Shown here: piece by piece, positions 46,843-58,020 of the stretch | Layout: each line of letters opens with the position of its first letter | How positions within the stretch are numbered: the stretch's first letter is position 1 | NCBI GenBank assembly: GCA_026122225.1 | Contig: JANEZZ010002197.1 | Coordinates: forward strand, 1,178,001-1,242,000 | Reading direction: 5' to 3' | Length of the DNA: 64,000 nucleotides | DNA from: Heloderma charlesbogerti | Taxonomy: Eukaryota; Chordata; Lepidosauria; Squamata; Helodermatidae | Position numbers and translations under genes: made by a program | The notes under the pieces: model-generated | Database searches by the model: none | Told to the model about the DNA's origin: nothing | Seen by the model: the letters and a program-made list of their open reading frames with translations, nothing else

Positions 46843-47220
46843 CAGGGTGGAGATTCAGGACAGATAAAAGGAAGCACTTCTTCACACAGCGCATAGTTAA
46901 ACTATGGAATTCGCTACCACAGGATGTAGTGATGGCCACCAATTTGGATGGCTTTAAAAGGGGGTTAGACAAATTCATGGAGGAAAAGGCTATGAATGGC
47001 TACGAGTCTTGATGGCTATGTGCTACCTCCAGTACCAGAAGCAGTGAGTCTATGTACACCAGTTGTTGGGGAACATGGGTAGGTGGGTGCTGTTGCACTC
47101 ATGTCCTGCTTGTGGGTTTGTGGGTTGCTGGGGAACATGGGCAGCTGGTTGGACACTGTGTGAGCAGAACTCTGGACTAGATGGACCCTTGGTCTGATCC
47201 AGCATGGCTCTTCTTATGTA
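46843..47220 (+). mobile_element. CR1/L3-like LINE 3' end (longest copy)
   Basis: Begins within the ORF: AGATAAAAGGAAGCACTTCT translates to DKRKHFFTQRIVKLWNSLPQ-like residues. Then GGAGGAAAAGGCTATGAATG, CAGTTGTTGGGGAACATGGG, CTAGATGGACCCTTGGTCTG. Confidence 0.7.
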
Positions 47221-49900
47221 CCACAGGGCTGTTGGTTGAAATTCACCTTTTTCCAAAACACAAAGTCCTCCAGATTGCTTCTGTTTTCAATCAAGGTGAG
47301 AACCACACAACTTGCTCCTTATCTCTTCAGATCTAAAGGTGGGGGGTAGTTGGGGGGAAGCGGCATGATTTCAATCCTAGGGCTTATGGTTAAAAAGACA
47401 GCCACCTTGCATCCAAACCAAGGTAAACTTTTTTCAACTGAAACGGAATAGTTACTTGCTTATTAATATTTCTCTTAATGATAACAACAGTAATAACAAC
47501 AATTATATATTAATATGTCTAGGTTTTTGTGTGATGGATAATAATATAATTATGATAAAAATTATACTTATAGTTTATATTAATGCCGAAAATTCCTCCC
47601 ACATTTTTTTCAACCGTTCTCATTCAATTTGATAGAAAAGAAATTGCTTTCGAAAAGAAATTCAAAGGAGGAGAAATTTCAGAGAAATTCTCACAGGTTG
47701 GGTTTGGGGTTCTTGTGCTTCCCTTACTTGTGAGGTGGCTGAGGAGTGTGCATGAGCGTCTTGTCTGTCACTGTACAATATTCTCTGTGGCAGCTGGTAG
47801 CCTCCTTGGCTTCCTAAACTTCAGTGAAACCCATCATGAGGAAGACATCATGACGCAATTCCTCCCATGGGGCTTTTTCAGTTCAGGAAGTGCAGGTGGC
47901 CTGGGAGTCTGCAGAGCCATGGAAAGATCTGTAATAGAGAGAGAAACACACACAGCACCCTTGGCCACCTTGCTGTGATTAGGCAAGCCCAAATACCACA
48001 AGAAATACAAAAAATTTTTGCCTCAGAAAAGTGGAAGCCTCAATATAGTTGAAGCTGTTGCCACTTGCAGGAACAGTGCAATAAACCAAAAACCCTTAGG
48101 GCAAAAGAAAGAAGCTGTGCTACAACCCCTGCCAACAGTGAGCCCCATCTGTGAGAAACTGTTGGAGAATTTCTCCTCCCCTAGGAGAAATTTGGTGAAA
48201 CGGTCCCCCCAGTTTCTCTGCCCACAAATAGGCTGGAGAATTTGGAGAGGCCACTGGTGCACAGGTCTAGTTTATATAGCATATTAGTGTTCTAAGCACC
48301 TTGCATATTTTGCCTCAGTAATCTTTACAATGATCCTGTAAGGCAGAGTGGGAAACTACTCTGTGGCATTCCTTTGGGGGCAATTTGTTGACAGCCACGT
48401 GATGATGCTGGGCGGTGTGAAAGCCAGCAGTGGGTGGAGCTATCCTCTTTCTTTCTTTCTTTCTTTCTTTTTCTTTTTCTTTCTCTCTCTCTCTCTCTCT
48501 TTCTTTCCTCTCTCTCTCTCTCTCTCTCTCATCATTCTCTCCCCCTCTCCTTCCTTCTCTTTCTCCAAGCCCCTTCTCCCCACCTCTCTCCATCTTCCTT
48601 CCCTCCAGCAGGCCACTGAGGAAGGGACAGTTCGCTCTTGCTGAAGGTCCAAAGTGATCGCTTGTGGAGGGCTTTTGAAATTAGTCCCAGGGCTGCAGGT
48701 TGACCAACCCTGCTGTAACGTATTATTTATATCGTTAAACACTCCACACTTCCTCGAGCGATGAGACATTTCAGGGGCAGTCCTATGGGATTTAGCTTAC
48801 ATGAGAAAATACTGGAGACTTAAATGTGTTTCTTTTATTTATAAATAGACAAGCAAAACAGAAGTGGAGAGAGACTGCAGGCAGAAGATCTTCCAGAATG
48901 CTACAAGGTTAGGGCATCCCCTGCCCCCAGGCTGCATTCCCAGTTCCAGCTAACTCCAGCTAGAAATTCAAACCTCTCTCTCCCTATTTCATACTGCAGA
49001 CTGCTCTTTCTTAGGACAAAACTGGACATAATGTTAAATATATCATCGTCAGTCTGTCTGTCCCCCTTTTTTCCTTTATAAATATCAGCCATTGACCAAG
49101 AGGGGGAATGCAATCTGGATTGGGACTACAGCTGTTTTCCCACTAAAAATCATTTGCACGCCCCCAAAGCTAATATTTGCCCCCAAAGGTGCCTTTTCAC
49201 TAAATGGCTTCTTATAGAACAAACAGCAGCTGGAGCGGTGGGGGGTTGTAGGAAAACAGCACAAGGAGAAAAATTAACCACCTTCGCCCTGTGTAGCAGT
49301 CCTAATCTGGATCATTCCTATGTTAAATTTGGCCCTCAGTCAGGGCTGGCTGTAGGAGTGGGTGAGCTGGGAGGTCACTCTAGGGTGCTGAGCTGAGAGG
49401 GGTGCCAAGCTGAGATCAGTGGCTGTGTTTTTTTAATGTACTGTCTGCAGTGAACTACGGTGGCAAAAAGCAAGTGTCTGTAACCTTTCTTTCAAGGTTC
49501 TACAGGTTGTTTGGGTACTAACTACAAAAATGATCTTCCTTCAATTACCTTTAAAGTATTTTTTTCCCTCAGTTTCCACTTTGATGTCATTTGTGCTAGG
49601 TGAAAATAAGTGCAACACAGCTTTACTCTGAGGCAACCTTACCGAGAACTTGGCACTTCAAATACTGTAAGCACTGTAAGAACTCTATAAATAATAATAA
49701 AATAAAGCTGTAAGCTGTGGGAGTTCAGCTGGATATGTTTTTTATTTCTAGTTTTTCTTCCTTATTTTTAAAGATAAAAATAATGGATATCCGAAAATAA
49801 AGAACGCTTACCAAAACATAGGGACTCCTACACAACCAAAAAATACTATAACTAAAAGCTGTGATAGTTCTGCTGTGTTACATAGTGCACTACCACTAGG
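47221..49900. other. Intergenic sequence
   Basis: A (CTTT)n/(CT)n tract at 48446-48610 produces Ser/Phe-rich and Arg/Glu-rich spurious frames on both strands. No gene or classifiable repeat elsewhere. Confidence 0.5.
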
Positions 49901-50041
49901 GATGGCGGAGAATTCCACCATGGACTCCGGGGTGGGGGGGAGATTCTTAGAATCCGCCCTTCCCGGAGTCCGTGGTGGAACAGACCTCCCCCCCACGAAG
50001 TCCGACCCGGCTGGATACTACCTGGCACCGCCGGGTCCGGG

Positions 50042-50230
50042 TGGCTCCATCCGCGGCCAGTCTTCGGATGTGAATGGCGTCCTGCCTAGTGGACACCATT
50101 TGTGTCCCTTCCCCTTCCCATGATAGGCTACGTAAAGATTTACGTAGCCTATCACGGGAAGGGGAAGGGATGCAAATGGTGTCCACTAGGCAGGACGCCA
50201 TTTGCGTCTGAAGACCGGCCGTGGCTGGAA
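50042..50230. repeat. Long hairpin, arms about 90 bp
   Basis: TCTTCGGATGTGAATGGCGT ... CCTTCCCATGATAGGCTACG..TAAA is followed, after two or three bases, by TTTACGTAGCCTATCACGGG ... ACGCCATTTGCGTCTGAAGA. About 90% complementary. The flanks 49905-50041 and 50231-50385 (CCACCATGGACTCCGGGGTG, GGAGGACCGGATTGCC) may be its outer portions. Likely a foldback DNA element. Confidence 0.8.
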
Positions 50231-51070
50231 GTCTGGCTGCAACCGGCCCTGGCCGGTGGCTCTGTGGAGTTGCCACGGAGAGGAGCTGGCCAGGAAGGAT
50301 TCCAGGGAGGAGGACCGGATTGCCTCCCCCCCATAGAACCCCCAGCGGATTCCAGGTAAGGGGGTTTCGTACACCCCTAATTATGACTGCCCCCCAGAAC
50401 GCAGCTTTTCAAACTTTGGCTTGTGCAAACTGTGGCACAGTGGCTGAGAGATCAAGGTTTTGAGCAATGTTGTTCTCAGTGGACATCACGCTTGCACCAG
50501 GCCCCATAAATCCTCTGGGTGGCCCTGGAAGACTGACTACGGGTGGGGGGAATCAAAGACACTCCTTGCCCAGGGCACTTAGGACCAGCCCAGCACTCAC
50601 TCACTCATCAGCGGGGTCCTTGCTTCTGCCCCATCCCTGCAGGCTGGTATAAGTCTGGATAGAAACCATTTTCAAAAATGGCCACCAGCCATCCTTCTGC
50701 AGTACCTGTCTCACGAACCCGCATCCACAAAACGTGTGTCACAGTAGAGGGTTTGGGATGTAACAAAGCCAATGGTAGAACCCCCAAAGCTGTATAATTG
50801 AACAGCTGGTTGATATAACAGCTGTATAACTGAAACTTTTGATACTATACACTGTATATACACTGTATACAGCAAGGTATCAAAAGAATTGTGAAATAAA
50901 GGGTTTCCCTTGTTCTCATCAGGCTTGACAAAACTATAGTGACAGACCCATTGAATGTAATCAGGGCAGGGTGAGCTCAGAACACAGTTATTTATTCCTA
51001 TATTGCAAATGGTGGGAGGGGAAGAGGAAGGGAACCAAGCAAGTGCTTTGCCTAAGACCAACTACTGAGT

Positions 51071-51135
51071 TAAAGTGCAATCTGATGCATGTTTAGACAG
51101 AAAAAAGTCCTACAATTCCCAGCATTCCCCAGCAT
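51071..51135. mobile_element. Half copy of foldback family 3
   Basis: AAAGTGCAATCTGATGCATG ... AAAAAAGTCCTACAATTCCC..AGCATTCCCCAGC; only the left arm is present. Confidence 0.6.
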
Positions 51136-51154
51136 GGTATTTATATGTCTGTAG

Positions 51155-53704
51155 TTAGAGGTAATTCAAGTCTATGCCCTAACCACTGAGGCCGAAGAAG
51201 CTGAGGTTGATCAGTTCTATGAAGACCTACAACACCTTCTAGAACTAACACCAAAAAAAGATGTTCTCTTCATCATAGGGGATTGGAATGCTAAAGTAGG
51301 AAGTCAAGAAATCACCGGGATAACAGGCAAGCATGGCCTTGGTGTACAAAATGAAGCAGGACAAAGGCTAATAGAGTTTTGCCAAGAGAACACGCTGATC
51401 ATAACAAACACTCTTTTCCAACAGCACAAGAGGCGACTCTACACATGGACATCACCAGATGGTCAATATTGAAATCAGATTGATTATGTACTTTGCAGCC
51501 AAAGATGGAGAAGCTCCATACAGTCAGTAAAAACAAGACCTGGAACTGACTGTGGCTCAGATCATGAGCTTCTTATTGTAAAATTTCGGCTGAAATTGAA
51601 GAACGTAGGGAAAACCACTAAACCATTCAGGTATGACCTAAATCATATGCCTTATGAATATATAGTGGAGGTGAGGAATAGATTTAAGGGATTAGACCTG
51701 ATAGACGGAGTGCCTGAGGAACTATGGACGGAGGTCCGTAACATTGTTCAGGAGGCAGCAACTCAATCCATCCCAAAGAAAGGAAATGCAAGAAAGCCAA
51801 GTGGCTGTCTGATGAGGTTTTACAAGTAGCTGAGGAAAGAAGGGAAGCGAAAAGCAAGGGAGAAAGGGGAAGATATATCTAACTGAATGCAGAGTTCCAG
51901 AGAATAGCAAGGAGAGACAAGAAGGCCTTCTTAAATGAACAATGCAAAGGAATCGAGGAAAACAACAGAATGGGAAAGACTAGAGATCTCTTCAAGAAAA
52001 TCGGAGATCTCAAGGGAACGTTTTGTGCAAAGACGGGCATGATAAAGGACAAAGAAGGCAGGGACCTAACAGAAGCAGATGAGATTAAGAAGAGGTGGAA
52101 AGAATACACAGAAGAACTATACAGGAAAGATCTGAATGTCCCTGATAGCCTTGATAGTGCGGTCACTGAACTTGAGCCGGACATCCTAGAGAGTGAAGTC
52201 AAGTGGGCCTTAGGAAGCATTCCTAACAACAAAGCTAGCGGAGATGACAGTATTCCAGCTGAGCTATTTAAAATCCTAAAAGATGATGCTGTTAAAGTGC
52301 TGCACTCAATATGCCAACAAATTTGGAACACTCAGCAGTAGCCACAAGACTGGAAAAGGTCAGTTTACATTCTAATTCCAAGGAAGGGCAATGCCAAACA
52401 GTGTTCAGACACCATACAATTGAGTTCATTTCACATGCCAGCAAGGTTATGCTCAAAATCCTATAAGCTAGGCTTCAGCAGTATGTGAACCGAGAACTAC
52501 TGGAAGTACAAGCTGGGTTTCGAAGAGGCAGAGGAACTAGAGATCAAATTGCCAACATTCACTGGATCATGGAGAAAGCAAGAGAATTCCAAAAACGTCT
52601 ATTTCTGCTTCATTGACTACGCTAAAGCCTTTGATTGTGTGGATCACAACAAACTGGCAAATTCTTAAAGAGATGGGAGTACCAGGCCACCTTACATGTC
52701 TCCTGAGAAACCTGTACGAGGATCAAGAAGCAACAGTAAGAACCAGACATGGAACAACCGATTGGTTCAAAATTGGGAAAGGAGTACGACAAGGCTGTAT
52801 ATTCTCGCCCTGCTTATTTAATTTATATGCAGAGTACATCATGAGAATCGCCGGGTTGGATGAATCACAGGTCGGAATTAAGATTGCTGGGAGAATTATC
52901 AACAACCTCGGATACGCAGATGATACCACCCTAATGGCAGAAAGCAAAGAGGATCTAAAGAGCCTCTTGTTGAGGGTGAAAGTGGAGAGTGCAAAAGCTG
53001 GTTTGAAACTCAACATTAAAAAAACGAAGATCATGGCATCTGGCCCCATCACTTCCTGGCATATAGAAGGGGAAGAAATGGAAGCAGTGACAGATTTTAT
53101 TTTCTTGGGCTCCAACATCACCGCAGACAGTGACTGTAGCCATGAAATTAAAAGACACTTGCTCCTTGGGAGGAAAGCTATGGCAAACCTAGACACCATA
53201 GTCAGAAGCAGAGACATCACCTTGCCGACAAAGGTCCGTCTAATCAAAGCTATGGTTTTCCCAGTAGCAACGTATGGCTGTGAGAGCTGGACTATAAGGA
53301 AGGCTGAGCGCTGAAGAATTGATGCCTTCAAACTGTGGTGCTGGAGAAGACTCTTATGAGTCCCCCGGACTGCAAGGAGGTCAAATCAGTCAATCCTAAA
53401 GGAAATCAACCCTGAGTGCTCATTGGAAGGACAGATACTGAAGCTGAAGCTCAAATATTTTGGACACCTAATGCGAAAGAGAAAACTCCCTGGAAAAGAC
53501 CCTGATGCTGGGAAAGATTGAAGGCAAAAGGAGACGGGGACGGCAGAGGATGAGATGGCTAGATAGCATCACCGATGCAATGAATATGGACTTGAGCACA
53601 CTCCGGGAGAGAGTGCAGGACAGGAAGGCCTGGTATGCTATGGTCCATGGGGTCACAAAGAGTCGGACACGACTGAACGACTGAACAACAACAACTTAGA
53701 GGTA
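51155..53704 (+). mobile_element. Degenerate RTE-BovB LINE with 9-bp target duplication
   Basis: TTAGAGGTA at 51155-51163 and again at 53696-53704 bracket a 2532-bp element. Its first part encodes the end of the endonuclease in several frames (IIGDWNAKVG-like at about 51273, NTLFQQHKRRLYTWTSPDGQ, then NQIDYVL and SDHELLIVKF). RT follows with FKKIGDLKG, VKWALGSIPNNKASGDDSIP, KGVRQGCIFSPCLFNLYAEY and YADDTTLMAE. Frameshifts and stops occur at about 51470, 51828, 52340, 52470, 52650 and 53313. The 3' end is BovB (GAGTCGGACACGACTGAACG, AACAACAAC). An older, dead copy of the same family as 7214-8527. Confidence 0.9.
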
Positions 53705-53785
53705 GTTAGTAGAGCAAGCTTATTAATAACCACTTGCCTGGTTGCTATGGTGGGTCCAGGACACCAGGCAGGGATGCTTTTCTAA

Positions 53786-54580
53786 ATGTGTTCAGTTCTC
53801 CCCCACTCTTTTCATGCTGCCAATAAGCGACAACTGATTAATGTAGTTATTATTTTTATTTATGCATAAGAAAATGTGTATGTGATGCTTTTTGGCCCTA
53901 AAAAGGTCCCCCTAAAGCGGGTTACAATAAAATACTAAAAAGATAATAAATTCAGTTTAGGGTGCAATCCTGTTCAGATAGGCGGCCGCCTCCGAACTCA
54001 GAGGCAACCACCTATCCAAAGCAGGGAAGGAGAAGCACGGAGGGGATCATTCCCTCCGCGCTCTTCCACCCCTGCTTTTTTGGCTAGACATACGATTGTG
54101 GCTGGCAGTCTAGCCACGGGAGCATGGAGCAGGGAAGGAGGCTGCTGTACGACACATAGGATGTGTTGTACAGGCAGCTACACTCTCCCTGCCCTGGAAC
54201 ACCCCCAGCCATGCCCCTTTTCACCTGCTCTGCACACCTCTTGCGAGCACGGAGGACGGGGCTGTTCCACGCTGCCTTAGAGGCTGCAAGGAATTGTGGG
54301 GAGGTCGGTTCTCCAGGAACCGACCTTGGAGTGTGGGCTCCGAGGTCGGTTCCTGGAAAACACCATATCCTATGGCTGTCTAGCCACTGTCTAGCAGCCA
54401 TAGGATTGCTCCCTCCATGTGTTCAGTTCTCCCCCACTCTTTTCATGCTGACAAATAATTAATGTAGTTATTATTTTTATTTATGCATAAGAAAATGTGT
54501 ATGTGATGCTTTTTGGCCCTAAAAAGGTCCCCCTAAAGTGGCTTACAATAAAATAATAAAAACACAATAAATTCAATTTA
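53786..54580. repeat. Direct repeats of 174 and 164 bp around a MITE-like insert
   Basis: 53786-53959 and 54417-54580 share ATGTGTTCAGTTCTCCCCCA, TTTATGCATAAGAAAATGTG and CTAAAAAGGTCCCCCTAAAG, with a few substitutions and a 10-base deletion in the second. The insert 53960-54416 has ends GGGTGCAATCCT and AGGATTGCTCCC, the terminal motif of foldback family 3, but a different GC-rich interior. Confidence 0.8.
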
Positions 54581-54639
54581 AAGTTTAAACACAATAACAA
54601 AAAATCAGGAGGAGTATAAAAAAAAAACAAAGCAGGAGA

Positions 54640-55000
54640 GACAACACAAACTTTTCTGCACAAGGCTGTTAATCTGCTGTATGTACTTTGGGTTTCATTG
54701 CAGAAATGAGATCCCAGAACTACACAAAGCATTTCCTTTCCTGCTTTTCTGCTACATAACCTCTAGGTGGCACTGTGGTATAACAGAATAGTGCAAATAC
54801 ATAAGTGACAAAAGTGCTTTCTTTTGCTTTTAGAGTTAGATACTGCATTTTCCTGCTCTACAAAAACTCGCAAAAGTGCTCTTTAGCCACAGAAACTAAA
54901 CTAGAGGGCCACGTCATTGTTTGAAGAACCTTTAAACAACTGTGAGTAGGGAATGATGAGCGCACAATAAATGCGTCATGTAGAAAAGCCCTTTGAAACC
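54640..55000. mobile_element. Possible hAT-like element
   Basis: CTAGGTGGCACTGTGGTATA near the centre and GCGTCATGTAGAAAAGCCCT at the end resemble the plan of 4590 and 44265. Diverged. Confidence 0.3.
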
Positions 55001-55160
55001 AAGCCAAAAGCTTGGTAAAATAAAAAGGTCTTAAAAAGCTTACCTAAACCTGAAAAGGGAAGGGACAAAGTGGGAAAGGGGCTGCAATGGAGGAGGCCCT
55101 GTCTTGTGTCCCAACCAACTGATGGTAGGATGAATAGCAGGGCCTCTGATGGTGGGCAGA

Positions 55161-55500
55161 ATCATGGAACCATAGAACTGGAAGGGACCTCAGAGTTCAT
55201 TTAGTCCAGCCCCCTGCCAATGCAGGAAATCCACTACTATAGCTTCCTCAACAGATGGCCCTCCAGTCTCTGCTTAGAAACTGCTAATGAGGAAAGTCCA
55301 CCACCTTTTGAGGAAGTCTGTTCTGCTATCGAACAGCGCGTACCATCAGGAAGTTCTTCCTAATATTTAGCCTAAATCATTTTTCTTGCAATTTGAATCC
55401 ATTGGTTTGGGTCCTGCTCTTTGCAGCAACAGCAGTCAAATTTGCTCCATCATCTATGTGACAAGCTCTTCAAATATTTGGAGGTTGCCCTCATATTGAC
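55161..55500 (-). mobile_element. CR1 LINE 3' end
   Basis: ATGGAACCATAGAACTGGAA..GGGACCTCAGAG, TTTAGTCCAGCCCCCTGCC, CATCAGGAAGTTCTTCCTAA and GGAGGTTGCCCTCATATTGA are the complement of a CR1 3' end from an older subfamily. It lies about 0.8 kb upstream of the SOCS7 CpG island. Confidence 0.75.
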
Positions 55501-56269
55501 CTGGTTTGCACTTCATGGTACACTATGTCTACAGCATTCCGTTTTAGGAACTGGCTTGTGTAGAATTAGAGATTTTCAATCTGAGTCCTGGCACTGAAAA
55601 CAAATCCCCCCCCCCCCACACACAAGCCCTGCTTGTCACAAGCCTTTGTGAATGAAAAGTAGGTGAAATAATATTTCACAGGAGAGACTTCAGTGGGTCC
55701 AGGAACATGCAAGCTTCTACTTTTCACAGAACTCTGCCCTAGGAATCATTTTGTGAAGTTTGCATACCCTGCTGACAACCCCCATAGCTGGTCTAATAAA
55801 AGTTTTAATTGAACAAATTGCACACTATGGCTTAACCCCAGAATCTTTCTTGAATAACAGGGCTTACCCTGGACTTTGAAATGGCCATGGAAGGTGTCTC
55901 TGAGCACAGGCCAAGTGCCTTTCCCTTGTTATTGAGTAGTCATAACTTTGCACGTCTAGGAGTTGAGGGAACGGAGTCTAGATCACAAGGCATGACTTCC
56001 AAACAGTATTCAACAAGGCAACTTGCATTTTCAGCAGGCAGAACTGATTAACTGATTTCATTTCGCCTACTTTGTATCTCCTGTGTCAGGACTGCCATCT
56101 TTCTAGTTACATTGCCGGACTTCAATGTTGGGGGGGGGGGGTTCGGAAAAGTACGTGTATTTTCTGCCTGCCATGTAGAAAAAGCTGCAGAGAAAAGCCG
56201 TGGGACGAAAAAATAATAAAAATCAGGTGTCAACCCTATTTCCTCTTTTAGGCCCGACTTGTGCACCGG

Positions 56270-57775
56270 TATCCGAGCTGGAGAGGGACGGGTTTTAAGG
56301 AAGGCGTGGCCTTCGACACTCAGGGCGTGGCCTAACTGAGGAGGAGGGGTTGGAAGGGGCAGGGGGCGTGGCTTGGTCACATCTGTTTGCCTTCTAGATG
56401 GAAAGACACAGCTGGGAGAAAGTGTGCGAGAGAGAGAGAGAGAGCGCGCGCGCGAGGGAGGAGCGCGCGGCGCGGCGCGGCGCGGCGCGGCGCAGAGCGG
56501 AGCCGAGCCGGAGCCGGAGCCGCGAACGGGTTTGGTCACATTGGAGAGCGCATCATCGGCCGCATCAGCGGAAAGGGAAGTCGGAGGGCGTGCACGCCCA
56601 CTACTCGGGCGGGCCCCCGAGCGAGCGAGCGAGGGTGGAAGGGAAGCCTTCGCTTTGGGCAGCCGATCTGGATCGGGGGCCGGCCTCTGGGTGGTGTTTG
56701 GCGAGGCCGGCTCGCCTTTTGCTCCATGCAATGCACCGCCTCCCTTAGCGCGATGCAGCGCGCCGGGGGAGCGGCGGCGGCGGAGACTGGAGGCGGCGGC
56801 GGCGGCGGCGAGGCGGTTGCAGCGGCAGCGGCCTCGTACCGGGTGCTGAGCCGCTTGCTGGGCTACGGCGGGGCCGAGTCAGCCGCAGCCGGGTTGGCGC
56901 TCGGAGGAGCCGTCGGGGAAACGGCTGCCGCTGTTGCAGCGGCGGATCGGGGGAGGGCGGGCGGGCTGCGGGGCTCGCAGCTCCTGGTCTTCCGCCCCGG
57001 CGAAGCCGGAGAGCCGTCGGGGGTCTCCCCGGCCGCCTGTCTGCCGCCGCCGCCGCCTCAACCGCCATCGGAGCTGCTGTGCGCCAGGCACCGCTGCGCT
57101 CTCCTGGACGCCCCGAAAGGCGAGCCTGGAGGGGGACGATGCTGGAGCGGCGCGGCTGGCGGCCTCCTGTTCCCCCCAGGGGCCGGCCTGGAGCTGCAGC
57201 TGGCCGCCCTGGGGCTCCATCAGGCGCCCCCGACGGCCCCGGGAGGGCCGGGCAAGCCCCCCGGCGACTGCCCCTGCATGAGCCTCCTGCCGCCGCCGCC
57301 TCTCGCCCCGCCGCCCGCTTTGCCCTTGTTACCCCCGGGGGAGGAGACCAGTGACGCCCTGCTGGTGTTAGAAGCTCTTGGCCCCGACGAGGAGGACGAC
57401 GACGAGGAGGCGGCGGCCGCAGGGCAGGCAGAACCCTCCGGCTCGGCGGGCGTGGGGGGCAGCCGCGTGCTCCTCCCCGCGCCGGCAGCCCCGGCTTCTG
57501 CTGCCGCTCCTCCGATGCCCGCCGTCGCGGCCGGCCGCCCCATCGCGGCCGCCCCCTCCAGGAAAGGCTCCTTGAAGGTTCGCCTGAGCCGCCTTTTCCG
57601 CACCAAAAGCTGCAGCGGACCGTCCTGCAGCCCCGCAGCCCCCGCTGGTGCGCGCCGGGGGGTCGCGGAGAGGGAGCTCCTGCAAGCCGCGGCCACTCCA
57701 GCCCCCTCGGGCACGGCAGGCAGCCTTCCGGACGTGTCCCAGCCTGGATGTCGCGAGCAAGACTCGGGCAGGTAG
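56270..57775 (+). promoter_or_regulatory. CpG island / promoter region of SOCS7
   Basis: This is the only long CpG-dense segment in the window. Three GCGTGGC-type boxes (possible Sp/KLF sites) stand at about 56303, 56324 and 56364, a (GA)n tract at 56430-56460, and tandem GCGCG blocks at 56462-56495. The island covers the whole of SOCS7 exon 1. No TATA box is seen, as expected for a CpG-island promoter. The transcription start site cannot be read from sequence; it probably lies between 56300 and 56700. Confidence 0.75.
56753..57771 (+). CDS. SOCS7: SOCS7 coding exon 1 (proline-rich N-terminal region)
   Basis: First coding exon of suppressor of cytokine signalling 7, the substrate adaptor of an elongin B/C-cullin 5 ubiquitin ligase that also binds SH3 proteins and insulin-pathway factors. 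Counting from the ATG at 56753, recognisable blocks are PSELLCARHRCAL (105-117), ETSDALLVLE (198-207) and KGSLKVRLSRLFRTKSC (271-287), all in the mammalian order. Between them lie Pro-, Gly-, Ala- and Glu/Asp-rich low-complexity runs. The exon ends GGGCAG|GTAGGA, phase 2, within an Arg codon corresponding to ..AGRKPKLTRTQ in mammals. The start is uncertain: another in-frame ATG lies at 56726 with a weaker context (T at -3), whereas 56753 has G at -3. No in-frame ATG sits where the mammalian Met1 aligns. The SH2 domain and SOCS box are encoded beyond 64000. Confidence 0.9.
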
Positions 57776-57887
57776 GAGGAGGGGGGGGGATATAAACGTA
57801 ATAAATAATAAACAAAAAATTTCTTGGCCGCCTCTCAGGGCAGAAGCCCACGTGAGGCAGCTGACCGATAAAATACATGCATAGAGC

Positions 57888-58020
57888 CTTCCCCAATCGG
57901 GCACCCTTCAGAGGTGTTGGACCACAGCTCTCAACATTCCCAGGCAGCAGCATAGCTGTGCTAGCTGGGGGTGCTGTGTTCTGTGGTCCAAATGCATTTG
58001 GGGGGCACCCGGCTGGGGAC
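57888..58020. mobile_element. Foldback element family 2 copy
   Basis: CCTTCCCCAATCGGGCACCC..TTCAGAGGTGTTGGACCACA and TGTGGTCCAAATGCATTTGG..GGGGCACCCGGCTGGGGA, only 117 bp inside the first intron. Confidence 0.65.

Noticed and set aside
48315..48769. Arg/Glu-rich and Ser/Phe-rich ORFs
   Set aside because: Both arise from the (CTTT)n/(CT)n tract at 48446-48610.
56745..57953. Long antisense ORFs (up to 402 codons) opposite SOCS7 exon 1
   Set aside because: GC-rich coding DNA leaves the opposite strand open by default; composition is Arg/Pro/Ala-rich and no family is recognised.
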